DNA of 64,000 nucleotides from Solidesulfovibrio sp. GTDB taxonomy: Bacteria; Desulfobacterota; Desulfovibrionia; Desulfovibrionales; Desulfovibrionaceae. The stretch lies in NCBI RefSeq assembly GCF_029978005.1, contig NZ_JARKOZ010000095.1, positions 1 through 64,000 on the forward strand. The letters run 5' to 3'. The notes under the pieces are model-generated. The model saw only the letters and a list, made by a program, of their open reading frames with translations. It did no database searches and had not been told where the DNA came from. The position numbers and the translations under genes were made by a program. Positions 44,518 to 56,249 of this stretch are shown one piece after another. The first letter of the stretch is position 1. Every line of letters begins with the position of its first letter.

Positions 44518-45519
44518 TCAGCGCAACTCCCTGTAGAGGACGTCCCAGTCCGGCGCTTTTGCGGAACGCCGCTGTTGGTTCCGTTTGAGTACGGCGAAAA
44601 GGCGCTTGGAGGCGGCTCCGGAAACGCCTTCCAGGGTCACGGAAAAGTACACGCTGCGGGTCGTCAGGATTTCGCTCGGCCACCGGAGGCCCTGGTCCGG
44701 GGCGGCCTGGCCGAGCCATTCCAGGGTTTCGAGCCGGTCGCGGCGCACGGGATCGCGCCGGTAGTCGTCCAGTGCCTTGGCTACGGTCCGGGCCCGGGAG
44801 GCGTCGATGTTCGCGGGCAGGGCGGCCAGGACCTCCACGGGGGCGGTGTTGACGTTGACAAGCCCCGGCCCCCAGACGGTGAGGAGGCTGAAAAGCCCCG
44901 GCGTCTTGTCGCGGCCGTAGAGGAGCTCTCGGGAAAAGCCCTTGACGCAGAGCAGCTCGCCCAGGGTGTCCAGGGAATTGTTCTTGACCCGGTAGGACAG
45001 GGCGTCGGCCTGGTAGGCGGCATCCTCGGCCCCGCCGTTTGCCGGGACGTCGTCGGGATCGAGCCAGTCGACGAGGGCGGCCAGGAGGGCTTGCGCTTTT
45101 CCCGACGGCAGGGAGAAGGGCGGGGCCTGGAGCAGCCGCAAAAAGACGGCCCCGTACACGGCATGGCCGGTCAGGCCGGGGTGCAGGCTGTTGACCGGGA
45201 ATTTGCCCAACTCGTCGTCGATGCGGCCCTGCAACTGCCCATCCAGGAACCATTTACCGGGATAGGACGTGAGTTGCGGAAAGGAGGCCCAATCCTGGGT
45301 GAGGTTGACCGAGGCGCGGGACGCCTCGTCGGCCGCGAGCAGGCTCGCGGCGGCGAGCAGCCCGGATTCGGCCATGGCCTCGGCCTGGCGGGAATAGATG
45401 CCGGCATAGGCGGAAAAAACCTCGAGCTGGGACGTGCGCACGGTCTGCACGGCCAGGGCGGAAAGCAGGGCCACCAGGGCCAGCACGAAAAGCAGCACCG
45501 CTCCGCTAGCGCCTCGCAT
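44518..45519 (-). CDS. gspK: type II secretion minor pseudopilin GspK
   Basis: MRGASGAVLLFVLALVALLSALAVQTVRTSQLEVFSAYAGIYSRQAEAMAESGL...LVDWLDPDDVPANGGAEDAAYQ; GspK pattern. Confidence 0.9.
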   Translation of the reverse strand: MRGASGAVLLFVLALVALLSALAVQTVRTSQLEVFSAYAGIYSRQAEAMAESGLLAAASLLAADEASRASVNLTQDWASFPQLTSYPGKWFLDGQLQGRIDDELGKFPVNSLHPGLTGHAVYGAVFLRLLQAPPFSLPSGKAQALLAALVDWLDPDDVPANGGAEDAAYQADALSYRVKNNSLDTLGELLCVKGFSRELLYGRDKTPGLFSLLTVWGPGLVNVNTAPVEVLAALPANIDASRARTVAKALDDYRRDPVRRDRLETLEWLGQAAPDQGLRWPSEILTTRSVYFSVTLEGVSGAASKRLFAVLKRNQQRRSAKAPDWDVLYRELR

Positions 45520-46235
45520 CAGCGGCCCCCGGAGAAGAGGGCGCGGGCCGGGAGGTTGACGCGCACGTCCAGGGGAAAGCGTTGCCCCGAGACGACCATG
45601 ACGCCCGTGAGCCGGACCTGGGCCGGCAGGGGGGAGGCGTTGCCCCGTTCGCGGGAAAGGCTGTCCCAGGCGGAGGCGGCTTCGTCGCCGGAACCTGCGG
45701 CGAACCGGATGTCCGGGTTTTCGACCCGGGCCAGAAGGACCGTCTCGTTCCAGCGCTCCTCCTGTCCGGCACGGCGGGGGACCGTGGCGGCGACGCGTTC
45801 GCGGCGCACGAGGCTCGCCTGCTTGTCCTTGCGCAGCGTCTCGTCCTGGCGCAGCCGGTATTCCACCCGGTTGAAGCCGTGGGAGGGAAAGGGCTGGCCC
45901 GGGTCGAGGGTGGCGGCGGTGGCCAGGGACAGAAGCCTCGTGTCCGTCTGGCCGGACAGGCTCGTGGCGGGCGCGCCGCCGAGGAACGCCACGGCGTCTC
46001 TGACCGCGCCCGCGGCCTTGTCCACGTAGATGACGGAGCCCAGGTCGTTGGCCAGGGCCAGGCGCACGAGCTCCCGGGCGGATTCCGTTTCCAGGCGCAC
46101 GGCCGCCTCCTCGGACAGGCGCATGACCTGGGAGGCCACGGAATAGCTGCCGACCATGACCAGGCCGGCGATGAGCAGGGCCAGGAGCACCTCGACCAGG
46201 GTGAAGCCGGCCTGGCCGGAGCGCGCCGGGGTCAC
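45519..46235 (-). CDS. gspJ: type II secretion minor pseudopilin GspJ
   Basis: GFTLVEVLLALLIAGLVMVGSYSVASQVM prepilin N-terminus, in gsp order. Confidence 0.87.
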   Translation of the reverse strand: MTPARSGQAGFTLVEVLLALLIAGLVMVGSYSVASQVMRLSEEAAVRLETESARELVRLALANDLGSVIYVDKAAGAVRDAVAFLGGAPATSLSGQTDTRLLSLATAATLDPGQPFPSHGFNRVEYRLRQDETLRKDKQASLVRRERVAATVPRRAGQEERWNETVLLARVENPDIRFAAGSGDEAASAWDSLSRERGNASPLPAQVRLTGVMVVSGQRFPLDVRVNLPARALFSGGR

Positions 46236-46606
46236 GGCCTGGCCTCCAGGCGCGAGAAGGTCACGGACACGGGGCGCGAGCCCTTGGATCGGACCTCCAC
46301 GGAGAGGACCCTGAAAAACGTGTCCGGCGTGGCCGTGAGCGCCACCTCCCAGGAAAAGTCGTCGTCCGGCGCGGGAAACTCGCCCGAGGCGTTGGTCATG
46401 GCCCCTTCGCCGGCGAGCTCCACCTCGGCCAGCTTGTCCGAGGCGAGCTGGCCGGCGTGGCGGGTGCGCGCCGCCTCGATGCGGCGTTCCTGGAGCTGGA
46501 CCAGTCCGGCCAAAAGTGACACCAGGGCGATGGCCAGGATGGCCACGGCGATGAGGGTCTCGAGCAGGGCCTGGCCGGCCTGGCGACGGGACGCGTCAGG
46601 GGGCAC
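46232..46606 (-). CDS. gspI: type II secretion minor pseudopilin GspI
   Basis: GQALLETLIAVAILAIALVSLLAGLVQLQERRIEAARTRHAGQLASDKLAEVELAG; GTG start inferred. Confidence 0.83.
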   Translation of the reverse strand: MPPDASRRQAGQALLETLIAVAILAIALVSLLAGLVQLQERRIEAARTRHAGQLASDKLAEVELAGEGAMTNASGEFPAPDDDFSWEVALTATPDTFFRVLSVEVRSKGSRPVSVTFSRLEARP

Positions 46607-46611
46607 GGCGG

Positions 46612-47289
46612 TCAGGTCCCGGTCCTCGGCAGGGGGGCGTCGGCCCAGGGCAGGCGGGGTGCGCCGTGGGTTTTGGCGAAACGCTCCATGGCCGTGTCCA
46701 GGTCGGACTGCAGCAGGTCCACCCGGCAGCCCACTTCGGAAACGGCAAGGGCCGAGGCCTTGCCGGCGGCGTCGGCCAGGCGGATGAAGGCCGGCTGGCA
46801 AAGGCCCTGGGGCCGCAGCACGATGGTCGTGACGTCGGGCTGGCGGGTCTCGCCGCCGTTGGTGAGGACGAGCGTCGGCCGGGCGGCGGCCGGGAGGTCG
46901 GTCGTGACGGCCATGTCCCGGCCGTCCTTGGCCGCGGGCGCGCGCGGGGTCGGGGTGGCGGCCGAGCGGCCGGAAGCCGGGCCGGTCGGATTGAGGGGGC
47001 CGGGAACGGCTCGCTCGACCTGCACGGCCCGGCATTTGCCCCTGGCCCAGTCGATGTCCACGCGCCAGTCGCTGCCGGTGAGCAGGGCCTCGGCCCGGGC
47101 CCGGCGCAGCACGCCCTGGAGCACCCGGGCGGCGGTCTTCTCCCCTTCCCGGGACAGCAGGCCGGAAAGCAGCGGCAGGGTCAGGCCGGCGGCCACGGCC
47201 ATGACCACGAGGGCGATGGTCAGCTCCACCAGGGTGAAGCCGGCCGCGCCGGCCGGACTCGCCGGGCATGGACGGCGTCTAGCCGCCAA
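46612..47289 (-). CDS. gspH: type II secretion minor pseudopilin GspH
   Basis: [57 protein letters not shown]. Confidence 0.83.
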   Translation of the reverse strand: MAARRRPCPASPAGAAGFTLVELTIALVVMAVAAGLTLPLLSGLLSREGEKTAARVLQGVLRRARAEALLTGSDWRVDIDWARGKCRAVQVERAVPGPLNPTGPASGRSAATPTPRAPAAKDGRDMAVTTDLPAAARPTLVLTNGGETRQPDVTTIVLRPQGLCQPAFIRLADAAGKASALAVSEVGCRVDLLQSDLDTAMERFAKTHGAPRLPWADAPLPRTGT

Positions 47290-47737
47290 GGTCCCAGCTC
47301 TTGATGTCGGCGTTGACGCCTTCGCCGCCTTCCTCCTGGTCCGCGCCGAGGGAAATCAGATCGAAGTCGCCGTGCTCGCCGGGGCAGATGTAGACGTAGT
47401 CGCGACTCCAGGGGTCCTTGGGCACGGTGTCGACATAGCCCTTGGCCGGGTAGTTCTGGGGCACGCGGCCGATGCTCGGCTTTTCCTTGAGCGCCCGCAG
47501 GCCCTGCTCGGTGGTGGGGTAGAAGCCGTTGTCGAGCTTGTATTGCTTGAGCGCCATGGACAGGCTCTCGATCTGCATCTTGGCCTTGACCACCCTGGCC
47601 TTGTCCGGCTGGTCCACGATGCGCGGCAGCACGAGCCCGGCCAGGACGCCCAGGATCACGATGACCACCATGAGCTCGATCAGGGTGAAGCCGGCCGCGC
47701 CGCTGCGGCGCGTGGCGGAAAGGGTGCGCTGGTCCAT
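47279..47737 (-). CDS. gspG: type II secretion major pseudopilin GspG
   Basis: [69 protein letters not shown]...[38 protein letters not shown]. Confidence 0.97.
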   Translation of the reverse strand: MDQRTLSATRRSGAAGFTLIELMVVIVILGVLAGLVLPRIVDQPDKARVVKAKMQIESLSMALKQYKLDNGFYPTTEQGLRALKEKPSIGRVPQNYPAKGYVDTVPKDPWSRDYVYICPGEHGDFDLISLGADQEEGGEGVNADIKSWDLGG

Positions 47738-47769
47738 GAAGCCTCCTTCGCGGCGCGTGGGTGCGGGGA

Positions 47770-48999
47770 TCAACCGATGAGGCTGCTCATCTCGAAGATG
47801 GGCAGGAGCACGGCCAGGACCATAAGCCCCACCATGCCGCCGAGCAACAGGATCATGATCGGCTCGAACAGGGCGCTGGCCGCCCGGATGCGGGTGGAGA
47901 CGTCGGCCTCGAGCATGCGCGCCAGGTTGACGAGCAGTTCCCCCAGCCGGCCGCTCTGCTCGCCGGCGGACACGAGCTGGATGACGATGGGGGGGAAGAC
48001 GTCGGCCTCGCGCATGGGGTCGGTGAGGCCGCCGCCCTGGCTGGCCTCGTCGCGGATGCGCTCCATGGCCTGCTCGAAGACGGTGTTGCCGGACACCGAG
48101 CCGGCGATGCGCAGGGCCGAGAGCATGGTCACGCCCTGGAGCAGGCAGGTGCCGAGGGTGCGGCAGAGCCTGGCCGTGGCGGCGTTGACGGCGATGGGGC
48201 CGACCACGGGCAAGGCCAGGGTCAGGCGGTCCAGCACGGCCCGGCCGCGCGTGGTGCGGGCCAGGTGGACGCCGGCCAGGAGGAGCCCGGCGAACCCGCC
48301 AAGGAGCGCCGGCCACCAGGTCCGGAAGAAGTCGCTGACCGCGATGAGGATGACCGTGGGCAGGGGCAGGGAACGCTTGAGGTCCACGAAGATGCGCGTG
48401 ACCTCTGGGATGACGTAGGCCAGAAGCAGGGCCAGCACCACGATTCCGAACAGGAACATGAAGGCCGGATAGGCCAGGGCGGCCTGGAGCGTGCGGGCCA
48501 GCGCCATCTGGCGCTCCATGTATTCGGCCAGGTTGGCGAGCACGATGGGCAGCATGCCCGTGGCCTCGGCCGAGCGTACCATGCTGATGTAGGTGGGCGG
48601 AAAGACGCCGGGATAGGCGGCCAGGGCCGAGGAAAAGTCCTGGCCTTCCCGGATGCGCTCAAGGATGTGGGAATAAACCCATTTGGCCCGACCGGGGCGC
48701 ATCTGCTCGATGAGCGAGGTCAGGGCCTTGTCCAGGGGCAGGCCGGCCTCGAGCAGGGTCGAGAGCACCTGGGTGGCGGTGAGCAGTTGGGTCCGGCTCA
48801 CGCGGCGCGAGAAAAGCGGCTGGCGTTCTCCGCTTCCCGAGGCGGCCGGCGCGGCCGCTCCCCGGGCCTCGGCGATGGCGCTGACGTACAGGCGCTTGGC
48901 CCGCAGGAGCTGCCGGGCGGCCTGGGCGCTTTCGGCCGAAAGGATGCCCTGCCGGGTGCGCCCCCGGGCGTCGACGGCGGTGTATTCGAAAACGGGCAT
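47770..48999 (-). CDS. gspF: type II secretion inner membrane platform protein GspF
   Basis: [37 protein letters not shown]...[23 protein letters not shown]; GspF/PilC family. Confidence 0.96.
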   Translation of the reverse strand: MPVFEYTAVDARGRTRQGILSAESAQAARQLLRAKRLYVSAIAEARGAAAPAASGSGERQPLFSRRVSRTQLLTATQVLSTLLEAGLPLDKALTSLIEQMRPGRAKWVYSHILERIREGQDFSSALAAYPGVFPPTYISMVRSAEATGMLPIVLANLAEYMERQMALARTLQAALAYPAFMFLFGIVVLALLLAYVIPEVTRIFVDLKRSLPLPTVILIAVSDFFRTWWPALLGGFAGLLLAGVHLARTTRGRAVLDRLTLALPVVGPIAVNAATARLCRTLGTCLLQGVTMLSALRIAGSVSGNTVFEQAMERIRDEASQGGGLTDPMREADVFPPIVIQLVSAGEQSGRLGELLVNLARMLEADVSTRIRAASALFEPIMILLLGGMVGLMVLAVLLPIFEMSSLIG

Positions 49000-49050
49000 G
49001 GCGTCCTGTCGGTTCCCTGGCGTCGCCCGCGACATCGGGCGGCCCGGCCG

Positions 49051-49521
49051 TTACGGTTTCATGGACAGGATCTCCTCGCGCCCTTGCCGCGAGAGGATGA
49101 CGAAATTCTTCCCGATGGACGTGATGGTCGCGTCCTTCACCTTGGCGCCAACGGCGTAGGGTTTCTGGTGCTTGCCGCTTTTTTCGCGCAGGAAAGCCAC
49201 GTTGCGCCCGGGGTTGGCCGTGACCACGGTGCCGGTGAGTTCCATGTCGATCTCGGCGGGCTTGGGCGGGGCGGCGGATCGGGCGGCGTCCGCCGCGGTG
49301 GGCTTCAGGCCGAAGATGTCGTTGACGAGGATGGTTCGGGTCAGTTCGGCGGTTTGGGGCGGGCCCTTGGGCGCGGCCTTGTCTCCGACGGGCCGGGCGT
49401 CGGCCGCCGGCAACGCGGGCAGGGGGGAGAACCAGGCGGTGCGCGCCCCCAGGCCCACGGCCGCGGCCAGGGACAGGGCGCAGGTCAGGGCCACGGCCTG
49501 GTGGAATCGGGATTCGGTCAT
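49051..49521 (-). CDS. gspC: type II secretion protein GspC (short, no evident PDZ)
   Basis: N-terminal TM and HR-like domain (ILVNDIFGLKP...MELTGTVVTANPGRNVAFLREKSGKHQKPYAVGAKVKDATITSIGKNFVILSRQGREEIL). Confidence 0.78.
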   Translation of the reverse strand: MTESRFHQAVALTCALSLAAAVGLGARTAWFSPLPALPAADARPVGDKAAPKGPPQTAELTRTILVNDIFGLKPTAADAARSAAPPKPAEIDMELTGTVVTANPGRNVAFLREKSGKHQKPYAVGAKVKDATITSIGKNFVILSRQGREEILSMKP

Positions 49522-49546
49522 AGTCGCCGCGACTCGGCTTCGGGCG

Positions 49547-50494
49547 TTATTGGCACATGCCGAAATTCTTGGCCTTCTGGGTCTGCGCGCACTGTCCGAA
49601 CCGGCAGGCCAGGGCCAGGTCGGCGCAGCCCTCCTTGTTTTGCTGCAGACGCAGGTGCAGCACGCCCCGGTTGCGGTAGGCCTCGGCGAAGTTGGAGCGC
49701 AGGCGCACCGCCCGGTCGTAGTCGGCCATGGCCGTGGGGTATTGGCCCAGGGCCTCCCTGGCCAGGGCCCGGTTGAAATAGAGCTCGGCGTCGCTCGGCG
49801 AGGCGGCGATGGCCGCGTCCAGCACGGCCGCGGCCTCGTCGAAGCGGCGCAGGGTGATAAGGATGTCGGCCTTGTTGTTGCGGGCGGCGACGTTGCCGGG
49901 ATCGGCGGCCGTGATGCGGTCGTAGTCGGCCATGGCCCGGTCCAGGTCGCGCATGCTCTGGTAGGTCAGGGCGCGGTTGAAGAGCGCCGCGCCTTCGCTC
50001 GGTCCGCCGAGCCTGGCGGCGGTGTTGAAGTCGGCCAGGGCGTTTTCGTACTGGCCCAGGGCGAAATAGGTCACGCCCCGGTTGTTGTAGGCCCGGCCCA
50101 TGCCGCCGTCCATGGCCACGGCGTCGGAGAAGAACTTCAGCGCCTTGTCGTAGTCCTGGCGCATGTAGGCGGCCGCGCCCAGGTCGTAGAGGGACTCCGC
50201 CGAGGGCGAGCCCGAGGATTGCGCTTTTTCGAAATCCTTCTGGGCCAGCTCGAACTGTCCCAGCCGGTAATAGGCTTCACCGCGTTCCTGGTAGGACGCC
50301 GCCGGGGCGTTGCCCGAGGCGATGGTCGGCGAGGTCTGGCGGATGACGTCCTCGGGGCTTGACGAGGTCGGTGCGTCGGGCTGGCGCACGGCTGTGGGCG
50401 GCCGCTTGTCGGCGCAGCCGGCGGCGAACGCCAGGCAGAGGGCAACGGCGACGGCAAGGCAGCGCCATGGCGGGATCGGGTGGTGTCTGGGCAT
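49547..50494 (-). CDS. TPR-repeat lipoprotein
   Basis: MPRHHPIPPWRCLAVAVALCLAFAAGCADKR lipobox; TPR repeats (ASYQERGEAYYRLGQFELAQKDFEKA...AYNNRGVTYFALGQYENALADFNTA). Confidence 0.88.
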   Translation of the reverse strand: MPRHHPIPPWRCLAVAVALCLAFAAGCADKRPPTAVRQPDAPTSSSPEDVIRQTSPTIASGNAPAASYQERGEAYYRLGQFELAQKDFEKAQSSGSPSAESLYDLGAAAYMRQDYDKALKFFSDAVAMDGGMGRAYNNRGVTYFALGQYENALADFNTAARLGGPSEGAALFNRALTYQSMRDLDRAMADYDRITAADPGNVAARNNKADILITLRRFDEAAAVLDAAIAASPSDAELYFNRALAREALGQYPTAMADYDRAVRLRSNFAEAYRNRGVLHLRLQQNKEGCADLALACRFGQCAQTQKAKNFGMCQ

Positions 50495-50739
50495 AACCTC
50501 GGCTGGCGTCGCCGCGTCGGCGTCGTACTCGAGCGTATTTTCCCCAAACATGCAGCAAAACGACGTATTGGACAAGTTGCATTTTGGCGGGAGAAAAAAG
50601 GCCCGATCCGGGCGTCGCGGGGAGGGCAGTCCTTGCGCGACGCCCGGATGGGCCGGGGGAGGGGGGACGATCCGGCGAAGCGTCCCTTGCCTACGCGTTT
50701 TCACGCCATGGCGGGAACACTTCGCGCAATTTATGTTCT

Positions 50740-50767
50740 CCCTGAAAATGTCTCCGTATTTTCAGGG
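50740..50767 (-). terminator. hairpin downstream of the RND transporter gene
   Basis: Perfect 10-bp inverted repeat CCCTGAAAAT-N8-ATTTTCAGGG just past the stop. Confidence 0.5.
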
Positions 50768-50774
50768 GGATGTC

Positions 50775-53700
50775 CTACGCGTGCGTGTCTCCTTGATGCT
50801 CGCCGTGGCTGCCGCCGGTCAGGCGTTTGACCAGAGCGCCGAGGCTCATAATGAGCTTGAAGAACACCGGAATGAAGAACGGGGCCAGAATGGTCGCTCC
50901 GAGCATGCCGCCGATGACGCCCGTGCCGATGGCGTGACGGCTGTTGGCGCCCGCGCCGGTGGAGATGGCCAGGGGCAGACAGCCGAGGATGAAGGCCAGG
51001 GAGGTCATGACGATGGGCCGAAAACGCAACTTGGCCGCGGACAGGGCCGCGTCGGCCAGGGACTTGCCGGCCTTGACCTCGAGCACGGCGAATTCCACGA
51101 TGAGGATGGCGTTTTTGGCGGCCAGGCCGATGAGGGTCACCAGGGCGATCTGGAAGTAGATGTCGTTGGAGAGCCCCCGGCCGAACACGGCCAGGATGGC
51201 CCCGAAGAGCGCGAAGGGCACGGCCATGACCACGGCGAAGGGCAACGTCCAGCGTTCGTACTGGGCGGCCAGGATCAGGATGACCATGACGATGCCCATG
51301 CCGAAGATGAGCGCCGAGGAGCCCTGGGCGGCCTTTTCCTGGTAGGCCGTGCCGGACCAGGCCAGGGTGTAGTCCGCCGGCAGGACATTGGCCGCGGCCT
51401 GCTCCATGGCGGCCAGGGCCTCGCTGGAGGTGTGGCCGTCGGCGGGCTGCCCCATGATCTTGGCCGCCGGGAACACGTTGAAGCGTTCCATGACCTCGGG
51501 GCCGGTGGACTTTTCGATGGTGGCCAGGGCGGTGAGCGGAATCATCTCGCCCTTGCTCGAGCGCACGTACACGTCGCGCAGGTCCTCGGGCCGGTCGCGG
51601 AAGTCGGACTCGGACTGGATCTGGACCCGGAAGGTGCGGCCGAACTTGTTGAAGTCGTTGACGTAGTACGCGCCGAAGGTGGCCTGCATGGCGGCGAAGA
51701 CGTCGCTGACCGCCACACCCAGGGCCTTGGCCTTCTGGCGGTCGAGCTCCACCCGCAGCTGGGGCACATTGGCCCCGAAGGTGGTGGCCACCCGGCCCAT
51801 GGCCGGGTTCTTGCGGACCTCGGCCAGGAGCTTGTCCGTCATGGCGGCCAGCTCCTGGACGTCGCCTTCGCCGCGGTTTTGCAGGTAGGCCTCGAAGCCG
51901 CCGGTGTTGGACATGCCGGAGATGGGCGGCGGGTTGAACGCCAGGGTCATGCTCTTGGGCAGGGCCATGCCGCGCCCGAACAGGCGCTTGACCATGTCGA
52001 AGGAGCTTTCGCCCGGCTTTTTGCGTTCGTCCCAGGGTTTGAGGGGGATGAACATGGTGCCGTAGTTGGAGCGGTAGGTGGACGACAGGATGTCCAGGCC
52101 CGTGATGGTGATCTGGTAGAGCCTGGCCGGGTCTTCGGCGTTCATGGCGTCCATGGCGTCGTCCACGGCCTGGGTGGCGGTCAGGGCCGTGCCGTCGGGC
52201 AGAATGTTGACGCCGAGGATGTAGCCCACGTCCTCGTCGGGCACCAGGCCCCCGGGGACGGAGCGGAAGAGGAAGAGCGTGCCGGCGAGCAGCACGACGA
52301 AGAGCGCCACGGCCAGGGCGCTGCGGCGCAGCAGGAAGCCGACGCCCGCGGCGTAACCGTTGGTGATCTTGTCGAAGAGCCGGTTGAAAGCCCGGAAGAA
52401 GCGGTTGGGCTCCTGGTGGCCGGGTTTGAGCAGGGCGGCGCACAGGGCCGGGGTCAGGGTCAGGGCGACCAGGCCCGAGATGATCACGGACACGGCAATG
52501 GTGATTGCGAACTGCTTGTACATCTGGCCGGTGAGCCCCCCCAGGAAGGCCACGGGCACGAACACGGCGCAAAGGACCAGCACGATGGCGATGACCGGGC
52601 CGGTGACCTCTTCCATGGCCTTGGCCGTGGCCTGCCTCGGCGGCAGCTTCTCCGTGGTCATGATGCGCTCGACGTTTTCGAGCACCACGATGGCGTCGTC
52701 CACCACGATGCCGATGGCCAGCACCATGCCGAAGAGCGTGAGCGTGTTGATGGTGAACCCGAGCGCCTGCATGCCGGCGAAGGTGCCGATGATGGACACC
52801 GGCACGGCCAGGCAGGGGATGAGGGTGGCCCGGAAGTTCTGCAGGAACACGAACACCACCAGAAAGACCAGGATCATGGCCTCGACCAGGGTGTGGATGA
52901 CCTCTTCGATGGACACGCGCACGAAGGTGGTGGTGTCGAGGGCTATCTTGTAGTCCAGGCCGTCTGGGAAGCGCTTGGCCAGTTCGGCCAGCTTGTTGGT
53001 GACGAGGTCGGCCGTGGCCAGGGCGTTGGCTCCCGGGGCGAGGTAGATGCCCACGCCCACGGACGGGTTGCCGTTGAGCTTGGAAAAGGAGTTGTAGTCC
53101 TTGGCCCCGAGCTCCACCCGGGCCACGTCCTTGAGGCGCAGCACCGAGCCGTCGGACTGGGCCTTGAGGATGATGTCCTCGAATTCCTCGGGCGTGACCA
53201 GCCGGCCCTTGGTGGTGACCATGTAGTTGAGGGCCACGGGCTTGTCCGGGTTGGTCGGCTCCGCGCCGATGCGCCCGGCGGCGAACTGGGCGTTCTGCTC
53301 GGAGATGGCCGTGGCCACGTCGGTGGGCGTGAGCTTGAGCTGGGCCAGCTTGTCCGGCCGCAGCCACACGCGCATGGAATAGTCCTTGGCCCCGAAGATG
53401 GAGGCGTCGCCGACGCCCGGCAGGCGTTTGAGCTCGTCGATGACGTTCACCAGCACGTAGTTGCTGATGTAGACCGCGTCGTAGCGCTTGTTCGGCGACT
53501 CGAAGACCGGGATCTGCAGGATGTTCGAGGACCGTTTGCGCACGACCACGCCCTGGCGCTGCACTTCCGAGGGCAGGGTGGTCAGCGCCGCCTGGACGCG
53601 GTTGTTGACGTTGATGGTGTTCTGGTCGGGGTCGGTGCCCACGGCGAAGGTGACGGTGATGGACAGCGACCCGTCGCCGGAGCTGGTGGAGCGCATGAAA

Positions 53701-53930
53701 AGCATGTTGTCCACGCCGTTGATCTGCTGCTCCAGCGGCGCGGCCACGGTTTCGGCGATGACCTCGGGACTGGCTCCGGGATAGGAGGTCGAGACGTTGA
53801 CCTCGGGCGGAATGATGTCCGGGTACTGGGCGATGGGCAACGACCGGATGGCCGCCAGCCCCGCCAGGACGATGACCAGCGAGATGACGATGGAGAAGAC
53901 CGGGCGGCCCAGGAAAAACCGTGAAATCAT
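50775..53930 (-). CDS. RND (HAE1/AcrB-like) efflux transporter
   Basis: [88 protein letters not shown]...; 1051 aa. Confidence 0.97.
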   Translation of the reverse strand: MISRFFLGRPVFSIVISLVIVLAGLAAIRSLPIAQYPDIIPPEVNVSTSYPGASPEVIAETVAAPLEQQINGVDNMLFMRSTSSGDGSLSITVTFAVGTDPDQNTINVNNRVQAALTTLPSEVQRQGVVVRKRSSNILQIPVFESPNKRYDAVYISNYVLVNVIDELKRLPGVGDASIFGAKDYSMRVWLRPDKLAQLKLTPTDVATAISEQNAQFAAGRIGAEPTNPDKPVALNYMVTTKGRLVTPEEFEDIILKAQSDGSVLRLKDVARVELGAKDYNSFSKLNGNPSVGVGIYLAPGANALATADLVTNKLAELAKRFPDGLDYKIALDTTTFVRVSIEEVIHTLVEAMILVFLVVFVFLQNFRATLIPCLAVPVSIIGTFAGMQALGFTINTLTLFGMVLAIGIVVDDAIVVLENVERIMTTEKLPPRQATAKAMEEVTGPVIAIVLVLCAVFVPVAFLGGLTGQMYKQFAITIAVSVIISGLVALTLTPALCAALLKPGHQEPNRFFRAFNRLFDKITNGYAAGVGFLLRRSALAVALFVVLLAGTLFLFRSVPGGLVPDEDVGYILGVNILPDGTALTATQAVDDAMDAMNAEDPARLYQITITGLDILSSTYRSNYGTMFIPLKPWDERKKPGESSFDMVKRLFGRGMALPKSMTLAFNPPPISGMSNTGGFEAYLQNRGEGDVQELAAMTDKLLAEVRKNPAMGRVATTFGANVPQLRVELDRQKAKALGVAVSDVFAAMQATFGAYYVNDFNKFGRTFRVQIQSESDFRDRPEDLRDVYVRSSKGEMIPLTALATIEKSTGPEVMERFNVFPAAKIMGQPADGHTSSEALAAMEQAAANVLPADYTLAWSGTAYQEKAAQGSSALIFGMGIVMVILILAAQYERWTLPFAVVMAVPFALFGAILAVFGRGLSNDIYFQIALVTLIGLAAKNAILIVEFAVLEVKAGKSLADAALSAAKLRFRPIVMTSLAFILGCLPLAISTGAGANSRHAIGTGVIGGMLGATILAPFFIPVFFKLIMSLGALVKRLTGGSHGEHQGDTHA

Positions 53931-55183
53931 GAACGGGGCTCCTTGGCCGGCTCGGAGGCGTCGGCGTTCTTCGTGACGGGAGCGCCGGCGTCGGGCTGGG
54001 CCGCGGCGGCGGCCGGGGCGTCCTCGCGCACGCGCACGGTCATGCCCGGCCGGACCTTGATGACCCCTTCGGCCACGATGCGCTCGCCGTCGGAGAGGCC
54101 CTTCTCGATGAGGTAGGCGTTGCCCACGGCGTCGCCGAGCACGACGGGCCGGGGGGCGACCTGGTTCTTCTCGTCCAGGGCCCAGACCATGGCCCCCTGC
54201 TGGGTGTTGAGCACCGCGCCCTGGGGCACGGACAGCACGTCCTTGTAGCGGGCCCCTTCCAGGCGCACGCGCACGAACTGGCCGGGCAGCACGGCCGCGT
54301 CTGGGTTCTTGAACTCGGCCCGGACCTTGACCACGCCTGTCGTGGCGTCGACCTGGGTGTCGGTGAAGTTGATGCGGCCGGGCTCCTTGTAGGCGCTGCC
54401 GTCGGGCTGGGTCAGGCGCACCACGAAGTCGCCCTCGTGGCCGAAGGCCACCTTGCCCTCGGCCAACAGCTTGCGCAGCCGCAGGGACTCCTGGCCGGAC
54501 ATGGAGAAGTTGACGTAGAGCGGATCGACGCGGTTGATGGTGGTGAGAAGGCTCCCGTCGCTGGAGGTGGTGACGAGGCTGCCCTCGGAGCGGGTCTCCT
54601 TGCTGGTCAGGCCCGAGATGGGGGCCGTGACCTTGGTCCACTCCAGGTTGAGCGAAGCCTCGCGCACCTTGCCCCGGGCCGTGTCCACGGCGGCCGTGGC
54701 CGAGGTCAGGGTGGTCTTGGCGTCGTCGAAGTCCTTCTTGGCCACCACGTCGCCCTTGTAGAGCGTCTCCATGCGGGCGGCGTCGCGCTTGGCCTGTTCC
54801 AGGGTGGCCTCGGCCTGGCCGAGGGCTCCCTTGGCCTGTTCCAGGGTGGCCTGATAGGGCGCGGGGTCGATCTCGAACATGACCTCGCCCCGACGCACGG
54901 GCCGGCCTTCCTCATAGTTGCGGTGCAGCAGGATGCCGCCGACCCTGGCCCTGACCTCGACCTCGCGGGAACCGGCCGTCTGGCCCATGAAGGCCATGTC
55001 GAGGGGGATGTCGGCGTGGCGGACGGCATAGGCCACGATCTCGGGCGGCGGCGGGGCCTGGGCGGCGGTTTCCTGGCCGGAGCTGTCCGTGGCGCAGCCG
55101 GACAGATTGAGAGTCAGCAGGGCCGCCGCCCCCAGGGCGGCGAACAGACGGAGCGAAACGGGAAGGCGAGAAGCAACGGTCAT
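53927..55183 (-). CDS. RND efflux periplasmic adaptor (AcrA-like lipoprotein)
   Basis: [13 protein letters not shown] lipobox; [49 protein letters not shown]... membrane fusion protein pattern. Confidence 0.96.
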   Translation of the reverse strand: MTVASRLPVSLRLFAALGAAALLTLNLSGCATDSSGQETAAQAPPPPEIVAYAVRHADIPLDMAFMGQTAGSREVEVRARVGGILLHRNYEEGRPVRRGEVMFEIDPAPYQATLEQAKGALGQAEATLEQAKRDAARMETLYKGDVVAKKDFDDAKTTLTSATAAVDTARGKVREASLNLEWTKVTAPISGLTSKETRSEGSLVTTSSDGSLLTTINRVDPLYVNFSMSGQESLRLRKLLAEGKVAFGHEGDFVVRLTQPDGSAYKEPGRINFTDTQVDATTGVVKVRAEFKNPDAAVLPGQFVRVRLEGARYKDVLSVPQGAVLNTQQGAMVWALDEKNQVAPRPVVLGDAVGNAYLIEKGLSDGERIVAEGVIKVRPGMTVRVREDAPAAAAAQPDAGAPVTKNADASEPAKEPRS

Positions 55184-55247
55184 GGTATCCTCCGGGCAGC
55201 AGTCTCCCGACAATCGGAGAGGCCTGGCTGCTTCATGGCGTCAAGGG

Positions 55248-56249
55248 TCATTGCAGGGGCCGCTGCGGAGCGTTCCCACGGGCGAGCAGCGGCATCCAGG
55301 CGGCGGCGAAACGGTCGGCCGCCTGGGAGGTGAAATGATAACCGTCGTTGCGGTCGAACCAGGGCACGAGCAGGTCGCTGTTGGGCCCGGGAAAGATCCG
55401 TCCCTCGGGGTCGGCGGCCGCGGTCTGGGCGGCGGTGATGGCCGGGCAGGAGCGATAGCAGGCGGGGTCGCGCCGGTCGCCGCAGGCCGGGTCCAGGTAC
55501 AAGGAGGCCCGGGACACGTGGATGTCGGTTTTCGGCCCGACCCGGTTGCGGATGTCGGCCAGGAGTTCGCCAAGGAGCGCGCCGTACTCGTCCCGGGAAA
55601 GCCCCATGGCGCAGTCGGCCTCGCCCTGGTGGAACAGGACGTGGGTGGGCGTCAGGCCCCGGGCCGAAAGCTCCCCGATGGTCCCTTCCAAAAGGCCCCG
55701 GAACTGCCCGCCCCGGCCCCAGTGCAGAAGCGACGTGCCGCCCCGGGCGATGTCCACGAAGAGCACGGCGTCGTAAAGGCCGCTGGCCACGATCCGGTCG
55801 CCCAGGCGCGACCAGGAGCTGCCCCGGTCTCCCGTGGCCCCGGGCACGGCGTCGCGCACCTTGCGGCACTGGCCGCCGTAATAGGCGTACACGGGCTTGA
55901 CCGCGTCGTAGCCCGGGTCCACCGTGTTGGAGGCGTTGGACTGGCCGACGACCAGGGCGACCATGAGCCGCCCCGAGGCCAGGGAGGCGCAGTCCACGGC
56001 CGGCGCGTCCGGGTCGCCCTCGTACACGGCCAGCTCCCCGTCGGTGCCCGCCACCGGCAGGACGGCGGCGTATCTGGCCCGCACGGCCTCGGGCAGGGGC
56101 GGGTCGTGGGCCGCGGTCCCCGGGTCGGCGGCGAGCAGGACCAGGACCGTGAGTCCGGCCACGCCGGCGGCAAACCCGGACAGGCGGGAGCGATGGCGCG
56201 TGAACGCCCGTTCACCTGGCGGGGAAAAAAAATCAGACAGAGACGGCAC
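55248..56249 (-). CDS. secreted SGNH / sialate O-acetylesterase-like hydrolase
   Basis: LMVALVVGQSNASNTVDPGY; VLFVDIARGGTSLLHW; THVLFHQGEADCAMGLSRDEY; signal peptide-like N-terminus. Confidence 0.78.
   Translation of the reverse strand: MPSLSDFFSPPGERAFTRHRSRLSGFAAGVAGLTVLVLLAADPGTAAHDPPLPEAVRARYAAVLPVAGTDGELAVYEGDPDAPAVDCASLASGRLMVALVVGQSNASNTVDPGYDAVKPVYAYYGGQCRKVRDAVPGATGDRGSSWSRLGDRIVASGLYDAVLFVDIARGGTSLLHWGRGGQFRGLLEGTIGELSARGLTPTHVLFHQGEADCAMGLSRDEYGALLGELLADIRNRVGPKTDIHVSRASLYLDPACGDRRDPACYRSCPAITAAQTAAADPEGRIFPGPNSDLLVPWFDRNDGYHFTSQAADRFAAAWMPLLARGNAPQRPLQ

Noticed and set aside
50310-53924. 1204-aa plus strand ORF antisense to the RND transporter
   Set aside because: Shadow ORF (Gly/His/Arg/Glu-rich); the minus strand gives a canonical AcrB-type sequence.
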